Positions 1-8,722 of a DNA stretch of 64,000 nucleotides are shown here, piece after piece (the stretch's first letter is position 1; each line of letters begins with the position of its first letter). Source of the DNA: Thauera propionica (GTDB taxonomy: Bacteria; Pseudomonadota; Gammaproteobacteria; Burkholderiales; Rhodocyclaceae); the NCBI RefSeq assembly GCF_002245655.1, contig NZ_NOIH01000003.1, positions 434,001 to 498,000 of the forward strand, read 5' to 3'. The translations under genes were made by a program, and so were the position numbers. The notes beneath the pieces were generated by a model. It was not told the DNA's origin and did not search any database. It was given only the letters and a program-made list of their open reading frames with translations.

Positions 1-51
1 GATCAGCGTCAGCGTCGCGACTTGAGTGTTGCCGGACCCGCCACCAGAATC

Positions 52-66
52 TGATCAGGCAGATCA
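52..66. promoter_or_regulatory. Inverted repeat, candidate autoregulatory operator of the antitoxin gene
   Basis: TGATC-AGGCA-GATCA is a perfect 5-5-5 inverted repeat lying 18 bases upstream of the antitoxin start codon. Phd/YefM-type antitoxins usually repress their own promoter by binding short palindromes there, so an operator role fits. The assignment is inferred from position and symmetry only. Confidence 0.35.
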
Positions 67-84
67 AATGCAGGGGACGGAACG

Positions 85-333
85 ATGGAAGCTTGGCAAA
101 TGCATGGAGCGAAGGCGCGCTTCGCCGAGTTGGTCAAGCGGGCCCAGACCCAGCCCCAGGACATCACTTTGCACGGTAAGTCGGTCGCCGTCGTCATGTC
201 GCGCGAGACCTTCGACCGCCTGTCGCAGGCGCAGGAGTCTCTGGTGGACTTCATGCGACGCTCGCCCTTGCTTGGCGCGGATGACATCACCCTCGAACGC
301 GACCCGAGCGTGACGAACGACGTTCCGCTCTGA
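85..333 (+). CDS. Phd/YefM-family type II antitoxin, apparently without its toxin
   Basis: 82 residues with the typical Phd/YefM layout: an N-terminal DNA-binding half containing AKARFAELVKRAQ and the strand ITLHGKSVAVVMS, then an acidic C-terminal tail that would wrap the toxin. Such proteins neutralise a Doc, RelE/YoeB or VapC-type toxin and repress their own operon. Normally the toxin gene follows within a few bases. Here the next 66 bases carry no toxin start, and the following gene, rhuM, lies on the other strand. The toxin has either been lost or lies elsewhere. A GGGACGGA stretch just upstream of ATG 85 can serve as ribosome binding site. The family call is fairly firm; biological activity is unknown. 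Confidence 0.75.
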   Translation: MEAWQMHGAKARFAELVKRAQTQPQDITLHGKSVAVVMSRETFDRLSQAQESLVDFMRRSPLLGADDITLERDPSVTNDVPL

Positions 334-399
334 TTTGCCCGATCTTCGACACGTGAGGGGCATCAACCTCCACATGACACGGGGGCGACAAATCGGCAT

Positions 400-1449
400 T
401 CAAGCCCCGCCACCACCCTGCTTCCCGCCCGCCTCGAGCTGCTTGATGACGCGATCAAAATCGCTCTCGAACAGTCGATCCTGCACGACGCGGTACTTCT
501 CGAATTCGCTCTCGGCATGGGCCTTGGCCACTTCGGCGCTGACCTTGCCCGCATCCTGCAGGATGTCGTAGTCGGAAAACGCCAGGAATGCATCCAGCCG
601 CTTGGCCCAGTCCTCCATCGTCATCGGGATCTTGCGACGGGCGCGCTCTTCGGCCAGGTCTAGGTAGGCGTTGACGATGCGGCCCAGCGACTCCAGTTCG
701 TCCCTGCTCAGGTAGTTCTTGGCGACCGTCACATCGGTCCTGAGGACCTTGCCGTCGGGCGCCTTCTCCCAATGCGTCAGCCCCATATTGGGCTGGCTCG
801 CATCGGCACGCTGCAGGATCAACTCCGCGGCCGTGTGGCCATGGATAGCGAAATGCAGCTTGTTCTGCACCTTGGCGAAGAAGGCCTTGGTCGTCGGTGC
901 ATCGCGGTTGTAATCCACGGCCGTGGCGTAGATGTCCGTCACCTTCTGGTAAAACTTGCGCTCAGACAGGCGGATCTCCCGGATCTCGGCCAGCAGGCGC
1001 TCGAAATAGTCCTCGCCCAGGAAACTGCCGTTCTCCAGCCGCTGCCTGTCGAGCACAAAGCCCTTGATGGCGAACTCACGCAGCACCCGCGTCGCCCACT
1101 GGCGGAACTGGGTCGCCCGCACCGAATTGACGCGATAGCCGACGGAGATGATGGCGTCGAGGTTGTAGAAATCGACGTTGCGGGCAACCTCCCGACTGCC
1201 CTCGGTTTGAACTGTCCGGAATTTCCGGAGAGTTGCGTCACGCACCAGTTCGCCCGACTCGTAGATGTTCTTCAGATGCTCGCTGACCGTGCGCACATCC
1301 ACAGCAAACAGCTCGGCCATCAGCTTCTGCGTCAGCCAGACGGTTTCATCCTCGTAGCGCGCCTCGATGCTCTGGTCGCCCGCCTGACCGGTGAAGATCA
1401 GGAAGTCGGCGGTGCTGTTACGGATGAGCTTCTTGTCGTGTCCAGTCAT
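400..1449 (-). CDS. rhuM: RhuM-family protein (virulence-associated RhuM type)
   Basis: 349 residues. The N-terminal half reads like RhuM proteins: YEDETVWLTQKLMAELF, a helix-turn-helix-like segment (VDVRTVSEHLKNIYESGEL), then FYNLDAIISVGYRVNS and FRQWATRVLREFAIKGFVLD. The C-terminal half continues with the conserved FFAKVQNKLHFAIHGHTAAE region. RhuM was first named from a Salmonella pathogenicity island, is widespread on islands and near restriction-modification genes, and has no established biochemical activity. I chose ATG 1449 because GAGGA lies just upstream; the reading frame is open further upstream but without a better start. The neighbouring lone antitoxin fits an accessory segment. 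The C-terminus ends in a Gly run. Confidence 0.85.
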   Translation of the reverse strand: MTGHDKKLIRNSTADFLIFTGQAGDQSIEARYEDETVWLTQKLMAELFAVDVRTVSEHLKNIYESGELVRDATLRKFRTVQTEGSREVARNVDFYNLDAIISVGYRVNSVRATQFRQWATRVLREFAIKGFVLDRQRLENGSFLGEDYFERLLAEIREIRLSERKFYQKVTDIYATAVDYNRDAPTTKAFFAKVQNKLHFAIHGHTAAELILQRADASQPNMGLTHWEKAPDGKVLRTDVTVAKNYLSRDELESLGRIVNAYLDLAEERARRKIPMTMEDWAKRLDAFLAFSDYDILQDAGKVSAEVAKAHAESEFEKYRVVQDRLFESDFDRVIKQLEAGGKQGGGGA

Positions 1450-1579
1450 GTGTTCCTCGTTCGTGCAACGTCTCTTCGCGCTCGAGCCCTTGCGCGCCGC
1501 AGCGAGCGTAGACGATATCAGGGACGGTGGAATCATCTATGCAATTCAGATTCACCATCGAATCACCCAAGCAGCCCCG

Positions 1580-1597
1580 ATACGTCAAACAACGTAT
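1580..1597. promoter_or_regulatory. Inverted repeat ATACGT-N6-ACGTAT upstream of amiE
   Basis: A perfect 6-6-6 inverted repeat sits about 75 bases before the amiE start codon, in the 220-base gap between rhuM and amiE. Its symmetry and position suit a dimeric repressor or activator controlling the amidase operon. No regulator gene such as amiC or amiR lies alongside, so the binding protein is unknown. Confidence 0.35.
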
Positions 1598-1669
1598 TTG
1601 TGCAGCGCACCACCCTCCCGACAATGAGGCCACATTCTTTGCAACCCGCCTCACCGGGAGACCCAATCC

Positions 1670-2707
1670 ATGAGACACGGAGATATTTCGAGCAGCGCCG
1701 ATTGCGTGGGCGTTGCGGTGGTCAACTACAAGATGCCGCGCCTGCACACCAAGGCCGAGGTGCTGGACAACGCGCGCAAGATTGCCGACATGGTGGTGGG
1801 CATGAAGCAGGGCCTGCCGGGCATGGACCTGGTGATCTTTCCCGAGTATTCGACCCACGGGATCATGTACGACGCCAAGGAGATGTACGACACCGCCGCC
1901 ACGGTGCCGGGCGAGGAGACCGAGATCTTCGCCGCCGCCTGCCGCAAGGCCAAGGTGTGGGGCGTGTTCTCGCTGACCGGCGAGCGCCATGAGGAGCACC
2001 CGAACAAGGCGCCCTACAACACGCTGATCCTGATGAACGACCAGGGCGAGATCGTGCAGAAGTACCGCAAGATCATGCCCTGGGTGCCGATCGAGGGCTG
2101 GTATCCGGGCGACTGCACCTATGTGTCCGACGGCCCGAAGGGCATGAAGATCAGCCTCATCATCTGCGACGACGGCAACTACCCCGAGATCTGGCGCGAC
2201 TGCGCGATGAAGGGCGCCGAGCTGATCGTGCGCTGCCAGGGCTACATGTACCCGGCCAAGGACCAGCAGGTGATGGTGGCCAAGGCGATGGCGTGGATGA
2301 ACAACTGCTACGTGGCCGTGGCCAATGCCACCGGATTCGACGGCGTGTATTCCTACTTCGGCCACTCGGCCCTCGTCGGCTTCGACGGTCGCACGCTGGG
2401 CGAATGCGGCGAGGAGGAGATGGGCATCCAGTACGCCGAACTCTCCACCAGCCTGATCCGCGATTTCCGCAAGAACGCGCAGTCGCAGAACCACCTCTTC
2501 AAGCTGCTGCACCGCGGCTACACCGGCAAGATCAACTCCGGCGAGGAACCCACCGGCGTCGCCGCCTGCCCCTACAGCTTCTACGGCGAATGGATCAACG
2601 ACCCGGAAGGCACGCGCAAGAAGGTGGAAGCGATCACCCGTTCGACCGTGGGCACGCCGGAATGCCCGATCGAGGGCATCCCCAACCAGCCATCGGCCCA
2701 TCGCTGA
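1670..2707 (+). CDS. amiE: Aliphatic amidase (acylamide amidohydrolase)
   Basis: 345 residues, the same length as the Pseudomonas aeruginosa enzyme and closely similar throughout. It starts MRHGDISSS and contains FPEYS, YRKIMPW and [19 protein letters not shown]. The nitrilase-superfamily triad is in place: Glu59, Lys134 (in YRK) and Cys166 (in IICDD). It hydrolyses short aliphatic amides such as acetamide and propionamide to the acid and ammonia in the cytoplasm, giving carbon and nitrogen. GGGAG upstream of ATG 1670 is a suitable ribosome binding site. A MoxR-type ATPase and a VWA protein follow on the same strand. The usual companions amiC, amiR and amiS are absent from the window. Confidence 0.95.
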   Translation: MRHGDISSSADCVGVAVVNYKMPRLHTKAEVLDNARKIADMVVGMKQGLPGMDLVIFPEYSTHGIMYDAKEMYDTAATVPGEETEIFAAACRKAKVWGVFSLTGERHEEHPNKAPYNTLILMNDQGEIVQKYRKIMPWVPIEGWYPGDCTYVSDGPKGMKISLIICDDGNYPEIWRDCAMKGAELIVRCQGYMYPAKDQQVMVAKAMAWMNNCYVAVANATGFDGVYSYFGHSALVGFDGRTLGECGEEEMGIQYAELSTSLIRDFRKNAQSQNHLFKLLHRGYTGKINSGEEPTGVAACPYSFYGEWINDPEGTRKKVEAITRSTVGTPECPIEGIPNQPSAHR

Positions 2708-2768
2708 TTGCCCCTTCGGCCGCCCGATGCCCCGCGGGGCGTCGGGCGCGCCCATCCGGACGAACGCC

Positions 2769-3566
2769 ATGGACCTCACCCCTTACCGCCTCACCGCCGA
2801 GCCCTACTACCACCCCACCGGCCACGAGATCGCCCTCTACGAGCACGCCTACGCCCACCGCCTGCCGCTGGTGCTCAAGGGCCCGACCGGCTGCGGCAAG
2901 ACGCGCTTCGTCGAATACATGGCCTGGCGCCTCGGCAAGCCGCTGATCACCCTCGCCTGCAACGAGGACATGACCGCCGCCGACCTCGTCGGCCGCTACC
3001 TGCTCGACGCCGAGGGCACGCGCTGGCACGACGGCCCGCTCACCACCGCCGTGCGCCACGGCGCCATCTGCTATCTGGACGAAGTGGTCGAGGCGCGCCA
3101 GGACACCACGGTAGTGATCCACCCGCTCACCGACAGCCGCCGCATCCTGCCGCTGGACAAGAAGGGCGAGATCGTCGCCGCGCATCCCGACTTTCAGCTC
3201 GTCGTCTCCTACAACCCCGGCTACCAGAGCCACAGCAAGAGCCTCAAGCAATCGACCCGCCAGCGCTTTGCCGCGCTCGAATTCGACTACCCGGCGGCGG
3301 AGGCCGAGGCGGACATCGTCGCCCACGAGGCCGGCATCGATCGCGCGCTGGCCATGCGGCTGGTCGATATCGCCCACCAGTCGCGCCGCCTGCGTGAGCG
3401 AGGGCTGGACGAGGGCATCTCCACCCGCATGCTGATCTACGCCGGCGTGCTGATCCGCGACGGCCTGCCGCCGGTCGATAGTTGCCGCATGGCAATGACC
3501 GCCCCGATCACCGACGACCCCGACATGCAGCGTGCGCTGGGGGCCATCCTTGAATCGGCCTTCTGA
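2769..3566 (+). CDS. MoxR-type AAA+ ATPase, CbbQ/NirQ/NorQ subfamily
   Basis: 265 residues. Walker A is GPTGCGKT (residues 38-45), Walker B is ICYLDEV (about 100-106), and the substrate-loop region continues with TDSRRILPLDKKGE. The sensor region is VVSYNPGYQS. This architecture is typical of CbbQ/NorQ proteins. Working with a VWA partner, they remodel or activate metalloenzymes such as Rubisco or nitric oxide reductase. I chose ATG 2769 because the protein then begins as CbbQ proteins do; an in-frame ATG at 2727 would add 14 residues. It lies 61 bases after amiE and overlaps the VWA gene, so the three genes form one likely operon. Its client may be the amidase, but this is inference: no Rubisco or NO reductase gene is nearby. 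Confidence 0.88.
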   Translation: MDLTPYRLTAEPYYHPTGHEIALYEHAYAHRLPLVLKGPTGCGKTRFVEYMAWRLGKPLITLACNEDMTAADLVGRYLLDAEGTRWHDGPLTTAVRHGAICYLDEVVEARQDTTVVIHPLTDSRRILPLDKKGEIVAAHPDFQLVVSYNPGYQSHSKSLKQSTRQRFAALEFDYPAAEAEADIVAHEAGIDRALAMRLVDIAHQSRRLRERGLDEGISTRMLIYAGVLIRDGLPPVDSCRMAMTAPITDDPDMQRALGAILESAF

Positions 3567-5250
3567 CCTGCCTGCGGCGTGGTGGCCGGTGGCCGCTATC
3601 GACAGCCTCGCCCCGCGCCTGGCCGCCCTCAGCCACGTGATGCACGCCTTCGGCATCGACGATGGCGATGTGCAGGCGCTGGAACGCCCGCCGCAGGACG
3701 GCCCTGCGCCGCGCCCGGTGCTGCACGGCGCCACCCTGCTGCTGCCCGAGGCGCCGCCCGCGTGGGCGCTACCTGCCGACGAGCTCCACCTCGCCGCCAC
3801 GCTGCACGCCATCGGCCACCTGCGCCATTCGTGGCGCCGCCAGGCGGCAGGCAAGCGCAAGCCGATGAGCCTGGCGCTGGCCGGCGCCATCGAGGATGTG
3901 CGCGTCGACCGCCTGCTGATGCGCCGCCACCCCGGCGTTGGCCGTCTGTTCCGCCGCCTGCTGCGCGGCCAGCCGGAACTGCCGCAGATGGGCTTCGAGG
4001 CAATGGTTGCGCGCCTGCAGCGCGTGCTGCTCGACCCGCAGGCCGATGACCACGACAAGGACGGCGGCGACGCCTGGGTGCGCAAGGGCCGCGCATTGTT
4101 CGAGGCGCAGGCTGGCCGTCTGGACGATGCCGAGGCTTTCCGCGAGGTGGTGTCGGTGCTGGCCAACGATCTCGGCCAGTTGCGCGTGCGCATGAACCTG
4201 CAGACCTACGCCCCGCCCCTGCCCTGGCACGACGACAACAGCCACCTGTGGGCGCACGGCGCCGACGCCGAGCAGGCCGAGACCCCGCTGCGCCGCCCGC
4301 CACCGCAGGGCGAACCCCAGCCCGCACCGCCACAGGCGCCGGAAGAAGCGCCCGAACCGGCGCCCCTGCCCGAACTCGCCCGCCACGACTACCCGGAATG
4401 GCACTACCGCCTGGAGCGTGCCCGCGACAACTGGTGCACCGTGATCGAGCGCGCCGTGCCACCCGCCTCGGCCAGCGCCCCGACCTTGCCCGCTCGTGCG
4501 CCGCTGCGGCTGGCGCGCAGCCGGCGCCTCGACCGCAGCCAGCGCATCCGCCGCCAGTGGGAAGGCGACGAGCTGGATCTGGATGCGGCCACCGAGGTCT
4601 TCATCGACCGCCGGCTGGGGCTGGCGCCGGACCCGCGCCTGTTCCGCCGCAACGGCCGCGCGGTGCCGCGCACCAGCCTGCTGCTGTTGCTCGACCTGTC
4701 CGCCTCCACGGCGGACCTGCAGCCATGCGGGCGCAGCGTGCTGGACCTGGAACGCGAGGCCGCCGCGCTGCTGATGGATGCGCTGCGCGAGCGTGAGGAC
4801 AGGCTGGAAGTCGCCGGCTTCGATTCGGATGGACGGCAGGCGGTGAATTACCTGCGCTTGCTCGATTTCGGCCAGCCCGTGCCGGCGGACCCAGCGACAG
4901 TGCTGGGCGCCGCGCGGCCGGGCCTCTCCACCCGGCTGGGCGCGGCCCTGCGTCACGCCACGGCGCGGCTGGCGAAGGAGACCAGCGCGCAACGCACGCT
5001 GCTGGTGCTGTCCGACGGCACGCCGTCAGACATCGACGTGTTCGACGCCCGGCATCTGGTGGAAGACGCCGCGCGCGCGGTGGTGGAGGCGCGGCGCAAG
5101 GGCGTGCGCTGCTTCTGCCTCAGCCTGGACCGCGCGTCCGAAGCGGATGTGCGCCGCATCTTCGGCCACGCGGGCTACCGCATCGTCGACGATCCAGCAC
5201 GGCTCGCCGCAGCGCTGGCGCGAAGTTATGCCGAACTGGCGGGCGCCTGA
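3532..5250 (+). CDS. VWA-domain protein, CbbO/NorD-like partner of the MoxR ATPase
   Basis: 572 residues. The C-terminal third is a von Willebrand A domain with a complete MIDAS: DLSAS beginning at Asp388 and LVLSDGTPSD around Asp495. The middle holds a Pro/Glu/Ala-rich linker (about residues 245-285). The N-terminal part, with ELHLAATLHAIGHLRHS and IEDVRVDRLLMRRHPG, matches CbbO/NorD proteins. These act as adaptors that bring a MoxR ATPase to its client. The GTG start at 3532 gives a 35-base overlap with the ATPase gene, which points to translational coupling; a TTG at 3550 is an alternative. The family call is firm; the client is not known. Confidence 0.85.
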   Translation: MRWGPSLNRPSDLPAAWWPVAAIDSLAPRLAALSHVMHAFGIDDGDVQALERPPQDGPAPRPVLHGATLLLPEAPPAWALPADELHLAATLHAIGHLRHSWRRQAAGKRKPMSLALAGAIEDVRVDRLLMRRHPGVGRLFRRLLRGQPELPQMGFEAMVARLQRVLLDPQADDHDKDGGDAWVRKGRALFEAQAGRLDDAEAFREVVSVLANDLGQLRVRMNLQTYAPPLPWHDDNSHLWAHGADAEQAETPLRRPPPQGEPQPAPPQAPEEAPEPAPLPELARHDYPEWHYRLERARDNWCTVIERAVPPASASAPTLPARAPLRLARSRRLDRSQRIRRQWEGDELDLDAATEVFIDRRLGLAPDPRLFRRNGRAVPRTSLLLLLDLSASTADLQPCGRSVLDLEREAAALLMDALREREDRLEVAGFDSDGRQAVNYLRLLDFGQPVPADPATVLGAARPGLSTRLGAALRHATARLAKETSAQRTLLVLSDGTPSDIDVFDARHLVEDAARAVVEARRKGVRCFCLSLDRASEADVRRIFGHAGYRIVDDPARLAAALARSYAELAGA

Positions 5251-5287
5251 AGCTGCGCGCGCCTGCAGCGGCAGGCGCCGGCGAGGA

Positions 5288-6085
5288 TCAGTGCAAGGCT
5301 TCGTAGCCCGTCACCACCGCCTCCATCATCTCGAGAATGCGTTCGCTCGTGGTCGCCACGTTGGTGGCGCGGGTTAGCGTGTCCTGCCCCTTTTCGTCGA
5401 GTGCGTTCTGGAAGAAGAACCACTGTTGCGACGCCAGCTTCAGGTCGCTCTTGAGCTTGTCGGTGTTGATCGGCGCGGCTTCAAGCTCGGCCATCGCGGC
5501 GGCGAACTCCTTGCGTGCCGCGGCCAGATCTTCGCGCATGGTGCCTGCCGGCAGGTTCCAGTTGAGCGCCTGGTGCAGCTTGGCCATGCGCTGCGACAAC
5601 ATGCGCTGGCGGCCCGAGATGTTCACCAGACGACCGGCCTGCGTGCCGGACAGCGCTTCGAACTGGCCGGTGAGCTGGTGCGCGAGGCCGAGCACCTCGT
5701 CGGACAGCTTCAGCACCTCGGGCGCACGCTCGCGCGAGGGCGCGGCGCCGACCAGCACATCCTTGTAGGCGATCCAGGCCTTCTCCAGCTTGAGGCTGGT
5801 CTCGCGGGTCTGGGCATTGGGGGCGTAGTTCTTCAGCTCGACGAGCTGGCGGTCGAACAGCGCGATCGAGGCGTCGAGCACACGCTGCGAACGGGCCGTG
5901 TCGATGCCCTGGCCAAGCTGGAAGTAGGCCTTGGCCATGCGCTGCGACAGCATGCGCTCGCGACCGGCCTTGTTGACCGCCGAGTTGATGTCGGTGACCT
6001 GCGCGGTGGCCAGCAGCGGCTGCATGAACAGCACCATCAACAGGGCGACGAACGCGGCCCGCAGGCCAGAGTGCGGCTGGATCAT
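5288..6085 (-). CDS. Secreted protein with two PilJ-type (type IV pilus receptor N-terminal) domains
   Basis: 265 residues. A signal peptide (about residues 1-30, ending LLATAQ) is followed by two helical repeats. Each repeat opens with nearly the same motif, GRERMLSQRMAK and GRQRMLSQRMAK. This is the signature of the PilJ/NarX-type extracytoplasmic four-helix sensor domain. There is no transmembrane signalling or methyl-accepting part, so it is a free periplasmic sensor-like protein; its ligand and partner are unknown. The ATG at 6085 is preferred over an upstream in-frame ATG at 6103, since AAGGAG sits six bases before it. Probably monocistronic. Confidence 0.8.
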   Translation of the reverse strand: MIQPHSGLRAAFVALLMVLFMQPLLATAQVTDINSAVNKAGRERMLSQRMAKAYFQLGQGIDTARSQRVLDASIALFDRQLVELKNYAPNAQTRETSLKLEKAWIAYKDVLVGAAPSRERAPEVLKLSDEVLGLAHQLTGQFEALSGTQAGRLVNISGRQRMLSQRMAKLHQALNWNLPAGTMREDLAAARKEFAAAMAELEAAPINTDKLKSDLKLASQQWFFFQNALDEKGQDTLTRATNVATTSERILEMMEAVVTGYEALH

Positions 6086-6224
6086 GTGAAACTCCTTCGG
6101 CATGTTGCAGAGATCGGACAGGGAGCGGAGTCTAGGCGTCCGTCAAGCCGGGCGTCATGATCGCGCTCAAGTTCCGTGCACATGCACCGGCGCCGCCGTG
6201 GAGGATTTCACGCTCGGCTGCAAG

Positions 6225-7622
6225 TCAGATCATGCGGCCGGGGTTGAGGATGCCCTGCGGGTCCAACGCGGTCTTGAGCGTGCGCATCAGCGCGATTTCC
6301 GCCTCGCTGCGCGAGTAGTGCAGCCAGTCCCTCTTCAGCCGGCCGATGCCGTGCTCGGCCGACACCGAGCCGCCCTGCTTACGCACGACGCTGTACACCG
6401 CGTCCTCGATGCGGTGCAGGCTGTCGGCGTCCCGCGGCACCCGGCACACCACGACGTGCAGGTTGCCGTCGCCGACGTGGCCGAAGAACAGCGCCTTGAG
6501 TTGCGGCCAGTCGCGTTCGAGGTTAGCGCGCACGCGGGCGGCGCAGTCGCCGATGTCGGCCACCGGCACCGAGACGTCGAAGTTGAGCGTCGGCGCGTAG
6601 TCACGCAGCACCTCGGCGATGCCGTCGCGGATGGCCCAGAAGGCCTCGGTGTCCGCCACCGACTGCGCGATCGCCGCATCGAGAATCCAGCCCGCCTCGA
6701 TGGCCTGCTCCAGCATCGCCTCGAAACGCTCGCCGTCGGTTTCGGGCTGACCGCAGTGCATGTCGATCAGCACATACACCGGGTAGTCGCCCGCCAGCGG
6801 CCGGCGCAGGCGGTTGGCCTCGACCGCGGTTTCCAGATAGTCACGCCACATGATCTCGAAGGCGCTGACCTGGCCCGACAGGCTCTGCTGCGCGTGGCGC
6901 AGGAAGCGCAGCGCCGCCGTGTAGTCCTGCAGCGCGACCAGCGCCGTGCTGGTGCCGCGCGGCAGCGGCTGCAGGCGCAGCACCACGCGAGTGACGATGC
7001 CGAGCACGCCTTCGCTGCCGATGAAGAGGTGCTTGAGGTCCATGCCGGCATTGTTCTTGGCCATGCGGTTCATCATCGACAGCACGGTGCCATCGGCCAG
7101 CACGACCTCGAGCCCGAGCACCGACTCGCGCGTGTTGCCATAGCGAATCACGCGGTTGCCACCGGCATTGGTCGCCACGTTGCCGCCGAGCTGGCACGAA
7201 CCGCGCGCGCCGAGATCCACCGCCAGCAGCGCGCCGGCTTCGCGGCAGGCATCCTGCACGGCCTGCAGCACGGCGCCGGCCTGCACCGTTGCCGTGCCCG
7301 AATCGACGTCGATGGATTCGATGCGGTTCATGCGCTCGAGCGACACCACCACCTCGCCCTCGCCCGGCACCGCGCCGCCGACCAGGCCGGTGAGGCCGCC
7401 CTGCGCCACCACCCGCTGGCCGTGCGCGTGGCAGATCGCCACCATGCGCGACAGCTCGTCGGTGCTGCGCGGACGCAGGATGGCCAGCGGCACGCCACCG
7501 GCCACGCCGCTCCAGTCCTTCAGGTGGCGCGGGCTGGCGTCGCCGGCCAGCACCTCGTCGGCACCGAAGGCGGCGACGAGCGCATCGATTACAGGGGATG
7601 CAGCAGCATTGGCGTGGGACAT
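6225..7622 (-). CDS. FAD-linked oxidase (D-lactate/glycolate/2-hydroxyglutarate dehydrogenase family)
   Basis: 465 residues. The N-terminal half is a PCMH-type FAD-binding domain: VVAQGGLTGLVGGAVP, then GSCQLGGNVATNAGGNRVIRYGN and FIGSEGVLGIVTRV. The C-terminal half is the GlcD/D-LDH cap domain with FFGHVGDGNLHV and SAEHGIGRLKRDWL, and ends LDPQGILNPGRMI. Enzymes of this family oxidise a D-2-hydroxy acid and pass electrons to quinone or an electron-transfer flavoprotein. The exact substrate cannot be read from the sequence; closest in style are D-2-hydroxyglutarate and D-lactate dehydrogenases. ATG 7622 was chosen; the frame extends to 7658 with less family-like residues. murB lies 74 bases upstream on the same strand. 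Confidence 0.88.
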   Translation of the reverse strand: MSHANAAASPVIDALVAAFGADEVLAGDASPRHLKDWSGVAGGVPLAILRPRSTDELSRMVAICHAHGQRVVAQGGLTGLVGGAVPGEGEVVVSLERMNRIESIDVDSGTATVQAGAVLQAVQDACREAGALLAVDLGARGSCQLGGNVATNAGGNRVIRYGNTRESVLGLEVVLADGTVLSMMNRMAKNNAGMDLKHLFIGSEGVLGIVTRVVLRLQPLPRGTSTALVALQDYTAALRFLRHAQQSLSGQVSAFEIMWRDYLETAVEANRLRRPLAGDYPVYVLIDMHCGQPETDGERFEAMLEQAIEAGWILDAAIAQSVADTEAFWAIRDGIAEVLRDYAPTLNFDVSVPVADIGDCAARVRANLERDWPQLKALFFGHVGDGNLHVVVCRVPRDADSLHRIEDAVYSVVRKQGGSVSAEHGIGRLKRDWLHYSRSEAEIALMRTLKTALDPQGILNPGRMI

Positions 7623-7696
7623 GGCGGCTCGCGGATCGGATCGGGACAGGGCCGCCATGCTGCCATGCCCGGCGCTTTCGCGCAGCCCGCGACCGG

Positions 7697-8722
7697 TCAG
7701 ACGAAGACCGGCTCGGGCTCCAGACGCACGCCGAAGCGCGCCTCGACATCGGCCATGATGGCCTGCGCGATGCGCGCGACGTCCGCCCCGCAGGCACCGC
7801 CGCGATTGACCAGCACCAGCGCCTGGCGCTCGAAGCTGCCCACCGGGCCGAGGCTGCGCCCCTTCCAGCCGGCCTGCTCGATGAGCCAGCCGGCCGCCAG
7901 CTTCTCGCCGCCGTCGGCCTGCGGGTAGTGCGGCATGGCGGGATGGTCGGCCAGCAACCGCGCGCAGTGTGCAGCGTCGACCACCGGGTTCTTGAAGAAG
8001 CTGCCGGCGTTGCCGATCTCGGCGGGATCGGGCAGCTTGCGGCGGCGGATGGCGATGACCGCGTCGGAAACGTCGAGGGGTGTGGGCGCGGTGACGCCGC
8101 GCGCTTCCATCTCGCGCGCGACGTCGGCGTAGCGCGTCACCGGCTGCCAGGGGTGCGGCAGGCGGAAGCGCACCGCCGTCACCAGCCAGCGCCCCGGCTG
8201 GCGCTTGAACACGCTGTCGCGGTAGCCGAAGCCACAGTCGTCGAGCGCGAAGCTGCGGCAGGCGCCGGTCTCGAGGTCAACCGCGTCGAGCGAATCGAAG
8301 CGGTCGACGACTTCCAGCCCGTAGGCACCGATGTTCTGAATGGGCGCGGCACCGACCGTGCCGGGGATCAGCGACAGGTTCTCCAGCCCGGGCCAGCCCT
8401 GCATTAGCGTCCAGCGCACAAAGTCGTGCCAGTTCTCGCCGGCGCCGGCCTCGACGATCCAGGCGTCGGCCTCCTCGCGCATCAGTCGGCGGCCGGCGAT
8501 CTCGACCTTCAGCACGGTGCCGGCGAAGTCGCCGGTGAGCACCAGGTTGCTGCCGCCGCCCAGCACCAGCCGGGGCGCATCCGCCCAGCCGGGCGCGTGC
8601 ACCGCGGCGACGGCCTCCTCGGCCGAGCGCAGGCGCAGCAGGCGCGCCGCGCGCGCCTTGAGGCCGAAGGTGTTGAAGCCGGACAGGTCGGCGTCGTACT
8701 CGACGTGCGCGGGCTCAGCCAT
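7697..8722 (-). CDS. murB: UDP-N-acetylenolpyruvoylglucosamine reductase
   Basis: 341 residues, the Escherichia coli-type (type I) MurB length. FAD-binding motifs are [11 protein letters not shown] and [18 protein letters not shown]. The catalytic serine is in [10 protein letters not shown], and the C-terminal part has [14 protein letters not shown]. It reduces UDP-GlcNAc-enolpyruvate with NADPH to UDP-MurNAc, the second committed step of peptidoglycan precursor synthesis, in the cytosol. ATG 8722 has GGAG seven bases upstream and overlaps the end of the PACE gene by eight bases, so the two are probably translationally coupled. Being outside a division/cell-wall cluster is common for murB. 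Confidence 0.95.
   Translation of the reverse strand: MAEPAHVEYDADLSGFNTFGLKARAARLLRLRSAEEAVAAVHAPGWADAPRLVLGGGSNLVLTGDFAGTVLKVEIAGRRLMREEADAWIVEAGAGENWHDFVRWTLMQGWPGLENLSLIPGTVGAAPIQNIGAYGLEVVDRFDSLDAVDLETGACRSFALDDCGFGYRDSVFKRQPGRWLVTAVRFRLPHPWQPVTRYADVAREMEARGVTAPTPLDVSDAVIAIRRRKLPDPAEIGNAGSFFKNPVVDAAHCARLLADHPAMPHYPQADGGEKLAAGWLIEQAGWKGRSLGPVGSFERQALVLVNRGGACGADVARIAQAIMADVEARFGVRLEPEPVFV

Noticed and set aside
335-571. Possible toxin gene directly after the antitoxin
   Set aside because: The frame begins TTG without ribosome binding site, shows no PIN, RelE or Doc motif, and runs into rhuM on the other strand.
1626-1642. Sigma-54-like sequence AGGCCACATTCTTTGCA upstream of amiE
   Set aside because: GG and GC are eleven, not ten, bases apart, and the -24 box is poor. 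Sigma-54 promoters hardly tolerate this spacing.
6102-7928. Long open frame on the plus strand across the FAD-linked oxidase gene
   Set aside because: Composition is that of a shadow frame (Ala, Arg, His, Val) and the opposite strand carries a full oxidase.
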